A DNA stretch of 64,000 nt from Tropicibacter sp. R16_0 (GTDB lineage: Bacteria > Pseudomonadota > Alphaproteobacteria > Rhodobacterales > Rhodobacteraceae). Under the pieces are notes generated by a model. That model searched no databases. It saw only the letters and a list, made by a program, of their open reading frames with translations, and had not been told where the DNA came from. This document shows positions 57,533 to 64,000 of the stretch, piece by piece; the stretch's first letter is position 1, and each line of letters opens with the position of its first letter. The translations under genes and the position numbers were made by a program. The stretch is taken from contig NZ_JAGHRE010000005.1 in NCBI RefSeq assembly GCF_017743935.1, positions 298,807 to 362,806 on the forward strand, given 5' to 3'.

Positions 57533-58744
57533 TCAAATCTTGAATGCAACGACGGTTCCTTCACCCCTTTGCGCGGTCGCAACCAAGGTCCATGCCTCCA
57601 TCAACTTCCGTCGTTTGTCGATCAAGTCAGATCGGGCATAGGCGGCTTCAGCTTTGTCTTTTATACCGTGAGCCAACGCTGCTTCGATAACTTCACGAGG
57701 AAAGCCCGTGGTCTCCCCTGCCCAATCACGGAAAGTAGAGCGAAAGCCATGAACCGTGATACCGTCACGTCCCATGCGGCGCAGCACCGCTGTCATGCTC
57801 ATATCGGAAATCGGCTTGCCTGCCTTGGCTTCGCTGCCGAAAACTAGGGCGTCGTCGCTTTGCCGTGCCCCGAGCAAAGCAATTACAGCACCCGTCAACG
57901 GAACGCGGTGTTCCTTGCCCGCCTTCATACGAACGCCGGGGATGGTCCAGAGCTTAGCGCCCAGATCGACCTCTGCCCACGTCATGCCACGCGTCTCGCC
58001 GGATCGCGCCGCAGTCAAGATGGTGAAAGCTAGCGCGCGCGCCGCGACTCCCGAACGTTCTGATAGGTCGGCCATAAATTCGGCAATCTCCGCGTGGGGC
58101 AACGCCGGGTGATGCTTCACCGCGCGCACCTTCTTTGGTTTCGGCAAGAGGTGGTCGAGGTGCCCTCGCCAACGCGCTGGGTTGTCACCGTTGCGGATAC
58201 CAAGAGCTGAGGCGTAGTCGATCACCGCTTCAATCCGCTGACGCACGCGGTTCGCTGTCTCAGGCTTTTCGGACCAGATCGGCGCAAGAGTAGCGATCAC
58301 ATCTGACGTTTCAACCTTGGCCACCTGCACTTCACCGATTTTCGGGAAGACATATGCTTCGAGGGTCGAGGTCCATTGTGCTGCGTGCTTGGCGTTCTTC
58401 CATCCTGGACGCCTGCTTTCGATCAACTCTAAGGCAGCGTCACGCAAGGTCTTGTGCGTTGCCTGTCGCTTTTTAGCAATCGGGTCGCCCCCTTCAGCAA
58501 TCAGCCGCCGCGCCTCCAACGCCCGGTCACGCGCCATGGCGAGGCTGACTTCCGGATAGGCCCCAAGTCCCAGATCACGCCGCCGTCCTTGCACTTGGTA
58601 GCGCAGCACCCAAGAACGCGCACCGCTTGGTTTAACATATAAGAAAAGCCCTCGCCCGTCGCCATGTCGACCGGGTGTAGCTGTCTCGACTTTCCGTGCA
58701 CTTAGCCTCAATTCGTTCCCACATATGTTCCCACACTTTGTCAT
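57533..58744 (-). CDS. int: Tyrosine integrase, P4/DUF4102 type (right end)
   Basis: This 403-residue P4-type integrase has the N-terminal Arm domain (GRGLFLYVKPSGARSWVLRYQ and LGLGAYPEVSLAMAR), a core-binding part and the catalytic domain: Arg in TAARSGETRGMTW, H-x-x-R in HGFRSTFRDW and tyrosine in AAYARSDL. Its 5' end faces the right attachment repeat 120 bases away. It is probably the enzyme that inserted part or all of the island. Confidence 0.94.
   Translation of the reverse strand: MTKCGNICGNELRLSARKVETATPGRHGDGRGLFLYVKPSGARSWVLRYQVQGRRRDLGLGAYPEVSLAMARDRALEARRLIAEGGDPIAKKRQATHKTLRDAALELIESRRPGWKNAKHAAQWTSTLEAYVFPKIGEVQVAKVETSDVIATLAPIWSEKPETANRVRQRIEAVIDYASALGIRNGDNPARWRGHLDHLLPKPKKVRAVKHHPALPHAEIAEFMADLSERSGVAARALAFTILTAARSGETRGMTWAEVDLGAKLWTIPGVRMKAGKEHRVPLTGAVIALLGARQSDDALVFGSEAKAGKPISDMSMTAVLRRMGRDGITVHGFRSTFRDWAGETTGFPREVIEAALAHGIKDKAEAAYARSDLIDKRRKLMEAWTLVATAQRGEGTVVAFKI
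58714..58738 (+). repeat. 25-bp island-end repeat, right copy
   Basis: This is the partner of 40015-40039 (22 of 25 bases the same, same orientation). It falls in the first ten codons of the right integrase, so part of the similarity may reflect an old integrase gene rather than a binding site. Confidence 0.55.
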
Positions 58745-58864
58745 GATTTAGGGTGTACAATGACGAACATCAATGACCGGAGGTGAACTTTTTTCATTCA
58801 AAGCAAAGATGTTATCGCACCCTAACGGACAGGGCGGATCACGAAAGAACAGAAATTATACGGA

Positions 58865-58878
58865 CTTCGTCTCCGCCA
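58865..58878 (+). repeat. Right attachment repeat (attR)
   Basis: CTTCGTCTCCGCCA here copies the last 14 bases of tRNA-Ser, including the CCA. It marks the right end of the island, 120 bases past the integrase start. Confidence 0.8.
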
Positions 58879-59527
58879 TCACACAATTGATGACATTGTC
58901 TGCACACCGCTGTTCTTGCAGTGCTTTTGGGTTGTTTCGACGACTTACCCCAATCACCCAAATCGTTTTCGCTACACAAATCGCTACGTTTTCTGCGCTA
59001 AATCGGCTGACCAATAGCGAGACAGCGCTGGCGATCAAGCCCTGCAGCGACAAGCTCTCCAAGTGAACTCCCCAAGGGCGCGACTAGGTCAAGCCGCGCT
59101 TGTTCCTGTGGTCGACCTGCGCATCAACAGCTTGCTCCAGGAAGAAACGAAAGCAAGGGCAGCGCATGAGCCTTTGAATGCTGGCAACGGACCAAGCTGG
59201 CAGCGGATAGCTCTGACGCAAGGCAGCGATTTGACATGGCTGTCCGTCCGACCCTTAAGGCGGCAGAGGGCACCGAAGTTACATGGACTTTGCGTCCGGA
59301 TCCCTTCTCATCCGGACACGAGAACTGCCACAAAGCAGTGGTTCTGACAGTTCGAAATTGCCGCTGAAAGTCCTGAATGTCCGCCCGCTCAACTTCACTT
59401 TGTGCAGCCCTTATTGGGGTTTCAGGTACCACGCCTGAACGGAAAACCCGGCTTAATCTAGATCAAAGTGAGCCCCACTTACACTTGCTATAATTCGAAT
59501 ATGTTGGTTGTTTTGGGGGGAGCTATC
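58879..59527. other. Chromosomal stretch right of the island with no clear gene
   Basis: About 650 bases that should have followed tRNA-Ser directly before the insertion. Frames on both strands are short and lack ribosome-binding sites. The promoter of the RTX gene lies in the last part. Confidence 0.5.
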
Positions 59528-62500
59528 ATGGCCGATATCAATGTGACAAATGCGTTTGGTGATGGGTCCGGGGGTGCAAATAACACTGCCGTGGGCGGCA
59601 CGCCGGATGATCGCCTGATCTATAACTACACTGTGCCAAATTCCGGGGTAACGGTGGGTTTCTGGAATGGTGGGCTTCCGGGTGGATATTCGGGTGTTTT
59701 TGACGGTTTGGGAGCGAACAATGCATGGTTCTCGGGGATCGAAAACTTCACTTTCAATAGTTCCGTTGTTGGCAATGACAACATTCGTACCGGTGATGGA
59801 AACGACATTCTGAACCCGGGTGACGGTGATGACACGCTCAACGCTGGAGGGGGCAACGATCAGATCGATGGTGGCAGAGGCAATGACCTTTGGATCGGTG
59901 ATCACTCGTCCGAAAGCGCGAATTTCAACATAAACCTCAATGCGGTCTCATCGTTCTTGACCACTGGCACTGTCCGCAACATCGAGGGCATGCGCCTGGC
60001 AACGGGAAGTGGCGCTGACACATTGCGTGGCCACGACAGCAGTGGGCTTGTTGACGCGATCTCGTCGGGGGCGAATGACGACCTCATCATCCTCCACTTG
60101 GGCGGTAACGACAGCGTTAATGGGGAAGCCGGTGAAGACCGTTTGGTTGTTACGAATGCACTCGGCCCTGGATTTTCCGGAGTCACCACCGGGTTCTGGA
60201 ACGTCGGATCGGTTGACGGCAATTCTGGTGTTTTCGACGGGTACGGGGGCAACAATGTGTGGTTCGACAATATCAACCACTTCACCTTCATCGACGAAAG
60301 CACGGGCAACGACAACATCCGCACCGGGGCTGGTGACGACTCGCTGATGGGCGGAGGCGGTGATGACACCCTGAACTCTGGTTCCGGGCGCGACACAGTC
60401 GATGGTGGCGAAGGCAATGACTTCTGGATCGGCGATCAGTCCGCAACCGGCGCGGTGGAGATCGACCTAAACAAAAGCTCGGCCCTGGCGGGCGGCGGCA
60501 GTGTCGTCAACATCGAAGGCTTCAACGTGACGACCGGGGCCGGAAATGACACCCTGATCGGTCATGATACCGCCGATAGAGCCGACGTCGTAGCGTCAAA
60601 TGACGGCGATGACCTCATCATCTTGAAGTTGCGTGGCGACGATACCGTCAACGGCGGATTGGGCGGTGACCGCCTGCAGGTGACAAACACGCTGGGTTCC
60701 GATTTCGCGGGTGTCACCACCGGGTTCTGGAACGTCGGATCGGTTGACGGCAATTCTGGTGTTTTCGACGGGTACGGGGGCAACAATGTGTGGTTCGACA
60801 ATATCAACCACTTCACCTTCATCGACGAAAGCACGGGCAACGACAACATCCGCACCGGGGCTGGTGACGACTCGCTGATGGGCGGAGGCGGTGATGACAC
60901 CCTGAACTCTGGTTCCGGGCGCGACACAGTCGATGGTGGCGAAGGCAATGACTTCTGGATCGGCGATCAGTCCGCAACCGGCGCGGTGGAGATCGACCTA
61001 AACAAAAGCTCGGCCCTGGCGGGCGGCGGCAGTGTCGTCAACATCGAAGGCTTCAACGTGACGACCGGGGCCGGAAATGACACCCTGATCGGTCACGAGG
61101 CGAGCACACTCGCGGATATCGTCCAATCCAATGCAGGTCATGACAACATCATGTTGACACTGGGTGGCAACGACAGCGTTTTCGGCGGTGCTGGCGCCGA
61201 TCGTCTGACCGTTGACTTTACGCTCGGAACTGGCGTCACGACCGGCTTCTGGAACGCCGGCACGATTGACGGCAATCAAGGTGTTTTGGATGGAATTGGA
61301 GGAAACAACGTCTGGTTCTACGATGTTGATCATTTCAGTCTGCGTGACGTGATTGGCGGCGCTGATAACCTGCGCACCGGCAACGGGAACGATTTTGTCA
61401 ACGCCGGTGACGGGAACGACATCGTTAACTCTGCGGGTGGTGTGGATACGCTGGATGGTGGCGCCGGTAATGATCACTGGATCGCCGATCACAGCGACCA
61501 GACCTCGGGCCTTGAAATCGATCTTAATGCGACATCAGTGCTCAGAGGAACCGGGTCGGTCCGCAATTTTGAAAGCATGAACCTTGTTGGCTCATCAGGT
61601 GATGACCGGCTGACAGGTCACCAGACGAGCAGGTTGGTTGACCGTCTTGTCGGAGGGGACGGAGACGACGATTTCTTCCTCTGGCTCGGTGGCAATGACA
61701 GCGTCTACGGGAATGCGGGCTTTGACGAGCTAACGGTCATAGATGACCTGAACCTCGGCAATATTGGATTTGGGTTTCTGGATAGTGACGAAACCGGATT
61801 CTCCGGCGTGATCGATGGCGCAGGCGGCAACAACGTTTGGTTCTACGGGATCGAGCGCATCAACTACACCGATGCCAACGGCACGAACAATAATTTCACG
61901 TCAGGTGGAACCGATGACGTAATTGATGCAGGTGGCGGCGACGACAGGGTCGCGACGGATGGCGGGAATGACCGTCTTATCGGTGGAACCGGCAACGACA
62001 CGCTGTTGGGTGGTACTGGCAATGACACATTGTTGGGAGGCCTCGGCAATGACGACCTGAACGGCGAAGCGGGTACCGACACTGCGCAGTTCGGATTTGC
62101 GATCGGCGGAATTCAAAATGTGACCCAGGTGGATGACACGGTGATCCTCACCTCTGCAGAGGGGCAAGACACCCTTAGAGGTGTCGAGTTCTTCAAGTTC
62201 TCGGACGGGACACTGACCACAAACGCGTTGCTGACGCTGTCATCTCCGATCATCGGAGACGACACATCGCAGACACTTTTCGGAACGCCAGGATCGGAAC
62301 AGATCAATGGTCTGGGCGGCTATGACTGGATTGTGCCTGGACGCGGAGATGACGTTGTTGATGGTGGCACCGGCAGGGATATGGTTTCCTATTCGGACGT
62401 TCAGGAAGTTCCCGGCCGCGGCACCAATTTCATGGTCGATCTTGATCTTGGCGCAGGCCAAGCCGAAGTATTTGGCGGTGAAGTGGATCAACTCATTTCC

Positions 62501-63406
62501 ATCGAGCGGGCCACTGGGTCGATCTTCGCTGATGTCATGCGCGGAACGGATGGTAACGATGAACTCCGAGGCATTGGCGACTATGACTGGTTTATTGCTA
62601 CATCGGGGAACGACACGCTGAATGGCGGCAATGGGCTGGACATGGTCACCTTCCTCGAAGCCGAAGCGTCCGGCGCACCGGTGGTGCAGAACATCTTTGA
62701 AAGCGACGGTGTTCCCCCAACCGGCACGGCCGTGGGCGGGGTTCTACTGGACCTTGCAGATGGTTCGAACAACACCGGGCTGGCCGAAGGTCTGACACTC
62801 GTTTCGGTCGAGCGCGTTACCGGCTCCTCGCATCAAGATGTCTTTTTCGGAGACGGCGAACAGAATGACTTCCGGGGTCTGGGCGGTTTTGACTGGTTTG
62901 TCAGCTCATCCGGTGGGCGCGAGCGCTACTTTGGCGGAGATGGCGTGGATACCGTGACGTATTTCAACGCCGGAGCAGGTGTCACTGCGTCTCTCCGAAA
63001 CGGAAATGGCGAGTTCGGAGGTCAGGAAACGGGCTATGGCTCGGCCGGCGATGCGATCCGTGATCTGTACTTTGAGATCGAGAACCTGGTCGGTTCGGAC
63101 TTCAACGACCGGCTGGAAGGCAACCGTGAACGCAATGACCTGATGGGCTTGGACGGCGACGACTACCTGTTGGGGTACGGCAATATCGACTACCTGAAAG
63201 GAGGGCTCGGGAATGACACATTGGATGGTGGCGCCGGGTCAGACTTTGCCTTGTTCGATGGTAACAGGGGAGACTACACGCTGACGCGGACCTCTTCGAA
63301 CGAAGTCACGGTTGTCGGAGCGGACGGCACTGACAGTCTGATCAATGTCGAGTACTTCCAGTTTGACGACACAACGACAAACATTTGGGAACTGAGCATC
63401 GTTTAA
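59528..63406 (+). CDS. Large RTX-type repeat protein
   Basis: This 1292-residue extracellular protein is of the RTX type. The ATG at 59528 follows GGGGGAG. It is built from about five modules of roughly 177 residues. Each has a TTGFWN-VG-DGN-GVFDG-GGNNVWF strand set, an RTX nonapeptide run (GNDNIRTGAGDDS, GGGGDDTLNSG, GGEGNDFWIG), and an IEGFNVTTGAGNDTLIGH end. More RTX runs (GGTGNDTLLGG) lie near residues 810-840 and at the C-terminal end. There is no N-terminal signal peptide, so type I secretion is likely. Its role, perhaps surface or adhesin-like, is unknown. Confidence 0.85.
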   Translation: MADINVTNAFGDGSGGANNTAVGGTPDDRLIYNYTVPNSGVTVGFWNGGLPGGYSGVFDGLGANNAWFSGIENFTFNSSVVGNDNIRTGDGNDILNPGDGDDTLNAGGGNDQIDGGRGNDLWIGDHSSESANFNINLNAVSSFLTTGTVRNIEGMRLATGSGADTLRGHDSSGLVDAISSGANDDLIILHLGGNDSVNGEAGEDRLVVTNALGPGFSGVTTGFWNVGSVDGNSGVFDGYGGNNVWFDNINHFTFIDESTGNDNIRTGAGDDSLMGGGGDDTLNSGSGRDTVDGGEGNDFWIGDQSATGAVEIDLNKSSALAGGGSVVNIEGFNVTTGAGNDTLIGHDTADRADVVASNDGDDLIILKLRGDDTVNGGLGGDRLQVTNTLGSDFAGVTTGFWNVGSVDGNSGVFDGYGGNNVWFDNINHFTFIDESTGNDNIRTGAGDDSLMGGGGDDTLNSGSGRDTVDGGEGNDFWIGDQSATGAVEIDLNKSSALAGGGSVVNIEGFNVTTGAGNDTLIGHEASTLADIVQSNAGHDNIMLTLGGNDSVFGGAGADRLTVDFTLGTGVTTGFWNAGTIDGNQGVLDGIGGNNVWFYDVDHFSLRDVIGGADNLRTGNGNDFVNAGDGNDIVNSAGGVDTLDGGAGNDHWIADHSDQTSGLEIDLNATSVLRGTGSVRNFESMNLVGSSGDDRLTGHQTSRLVDRLVGGDGDDDFFLWLGGNDSVYGNAGFDELTVIDDLNLGNIGFGFLDSDETGFSGVIDGAGGNNVWFYGIERINYTDANGTNNNFTSGGTDDVIDAGGGDDRVATDGGNDRLIGGTGNDTLLGGTGNDTLLGGLGNDDLNGEAGTDTAQFGFAIGGIQNVTQVDDTVILTSAEGQDTLRGVEFFKFSDGTLTTNALLTLSSPIIGDDTSQTLFGTPGSEQINGLGGYDWIVPGRGDDVVDGGTGRDMVSYSDVQEVPGRGTNFMVDLDLGAGQAEVFGGEVDQLISIERATGSIFADVMRGTDGNDELRGIGDYDWFIATSGNDTLNGGNGLDMVTFLEAEASGAPVVQNIFESDGVPPTGTAVGGVLLDLADGSNNTGLAEGLTLVSVERVTGSSHQDVFFGDGEQNDFRGLGGFDWFVSSSGGRERYFGGDGVDTVTYFNAGAGVTASLRNGNGEFGGQETGYGSAGDAIRDLYFEIENLVGSDFNDRLEGNRERNDLMGLDGDDYLLGYGNIDYLKGGLGNDTLDGGAGSDFALFDGNRGDYTLTRTSSNEVTVVGADGTDSLINVEYFQFDDTTTNIWELSIV
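60182..60564 (+). repeat. 383-bp direct duplication inside the RTX gene, unit 1
   Basis: By eye this block is identical to 60713-61095. The offset of 531 bp equals 177 codons, so the frame is kept. Neighbouring modules are only similar, which marks this as a recent duplication or gene conversion. Confidence 0.88.
60713..61095 (+). repeat. 383-bp direct duplication inside the RTX gene, unit 2
   Basis: Second copy of 60182-60564, in frame. Similarity ends sharply at both edges (GTCACCACC at the left and ATCGGTCA at the right). Confidence 0.88.
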
Positions 63407-63673
63407 GGTGCGTGCGGCGCGGGACCTCAAAGTGGGCATCCTGCGCCGCGTGAATGGCAGTGGACGAGACTTCAGATTGCCACCTATCGTTCAAACGATC
63501 CAGTCCAAATCGCATTTCAGATTGGTCTGGTGGAGTGATCTTGCCGCGCAAGGCAGGCGTGTGTCGGAAGGTATGGTCAGGGAACGGCATAGTGCAATTA
63601 AGCCAACAATCTTCGTTGGTACCACACAAGAATGCACAGTCGGCGTTTCTTTTTTGGTTTGTTTTTTGGGATA
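63407..63673. other. Intergenic stretch after the RTX gene
   Basis: An inverted repeat GCGGCGC/GCGCCGC (63414-63420 and 63443-63449) just after the stop may act as a terminator but lacks a T-run. No gene is seen in the remainder. Confidence 0.45.
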
Positions 63674-63713
63674 GGCTTTGACCCTGTGACCTTCAGGTTA
63701 TGAGCCTGCCGAG
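63674..63713 (-). repeat. Partial, decayed copy of tRNA-fMet
   Basis: Forty bases match 63799-63838 within the true tRNA-fMet at 36 of 40 positions, covering the T-loop side and the anticodon arm (CTTCAGGTTATGAGCCTG is the same). The rest of the tRNA is missing. It is on the 3' side of the true gene, where integrated elements leave duplicated tRNA ends. Confidence 0.7.
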
Positions 63714-63728
63714 GTGGAGACGTTAAGG

Positions 63729-63749
63729 AATTGATCCAGTGGATCAATT
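63729..63749. terminator. Stem-loop downstream of tRNA-fMet
   Basis: AATTGATCC-AGT-GGATCAATT is a perfect 9-bp stem with a three-base loop. It lies 35 bases past the tRNA 3' end and could end or process the rRNA operon transcript. The T-run after it is weak. Confidence 0.45.
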
Positions 63750-63784
63750 GCGGTCTGAACGGGCTGCTGTTGATTTTCTGACAC

Positions 63785-63861
<77 letters not shown>

Positions 63862-63910
63862 TCAGAGTCAGAATTCTTTGATCGTTTTGAGAGTTTTTTG
63901 GATTTTACTA

Positions 63911-64000
63911 GGTTTGGCGGTGAGCTACTCTCCCACGCCTTGAGACGCAGTACCATTGCCGCAGCAGTGCTTAACTTCCGGGTTCGGGATGGGACCGGGT
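63911..64000 (-). rRNA. rrf: 5S rRNA, 3' part (cut by window end)
   Basis: The minus strand ends with GTGGGAGAGTAGCTCACCGC followed by CAAACC, the typical alphaproteobacterial 5S 3' end, preceded by CCGAACCCGGAAG. About the last 90 bases are in the window; the 5' end and the rest of the rRNA operon lie beyond 64000. Confidence 0.93.

Larger units (their letters stand above)
39961..58878. mobile_element. Genomic island inserted in tRNA-Ser
   Basis: About 18.9 kb lies between the tRNA-Ser end and a 14-bp direct repeat of it. Both ends carry a tyrosine integrase, and an excisionase-type gene lies near the left one. The content is accessory: restriction-modification remains, IS fragments, surface proteins and small paralogous genes. 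The 45-57 kb part is visibly more AT-rich than the flanking chromosome. Two integrases and heavy gene decay suggest at least two acquisition events. Boundaries rest on the short repeat. Confidence 0.78.

Noticed and set aside
63729..63749. Palindrome as an FNR-type site
   Set aside because: TTGAT and ATCAA are separated by seven bases rather than four, so it is read as a stem-loop.

Overview
Organism: the gene content points to an alphaproteobacterium of the Rhodobacteraceae, most likely the marine roseobacter group. Pointers are the high-GC core, TRAP transporters, a 5S-then-fMet rRNA operon tail, RTX/type I secreted proteins and TTAA-N7-TTAA (CtrA-type) promoter boxes. This is inference from families and composition; no database search was possible. 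Layout: 1-39.8 kb is ordinary chromosome. It holds ubiA (cut by the window start), an OmpA-type protein, moaE-moaD-pgsA-serine hydrolase-uvrC, an SDR-antiporter-zinc ribbon-SppA operon, an ABC exporter, CoxG, an EamA permease, a racemase-like CoA transferase, haem genes (hemE, hemC, hemF), a desaturase, rsmC-like, clpS, a HAD phosphatase and a D,D-carboxypeptidase. Next come a two-gene subtilase unit with a separate propeptide-like protein, and a TPP riboswitch ahead of thiC. A minus-strand catabolic operon (29.4-37.0 kb) combines 5-oxoprolinase PxpABC, a TRAP transporter, a BASS-like permease and a D-amino-acid-dehydrogenase-like enzyme. It faces a MarR-type regulator across a 17-bp palindrome. 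An enolase-superfamily enzyme and its divergent LysR regulator follow. Island: a genomic island of about 18.9 kb is inserted at the 3' end of tRNA-Ser(GCT). The last 14 bp of the tRNA recur at 58865-58878, and there is a tyrosine integrase at each end. The left part carries an excisionase-type protein, a zinc/HTH protein, an unrecognised overlapping gene pair and a broken hsdM. The far right carries the end of a broken hsdR in the same orientation, so a type I restriction locus seems to have been gutted. Between them is an AT-richer stretch with a glycosidase-like surface protein, an RTX protein, IS wreckage and three families of very small paralogous proteins. The three perfect TTAA-N7-TTAA boxes I found in the window all lie here, each about 40-60 bp upstream of a start codon. 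This looks like a CtrA-controlled small-protein regulon carried on a mobile island, and is the most notable feature. Right end: beyond the island is a 1292-residue RTX-type protein with a 383-bp internal duplication that looks exact. The window closes with a decayed fMet tRNA copy, tRNA-fMet and the 3' part of a 5S rRNA gene on the minus strand.
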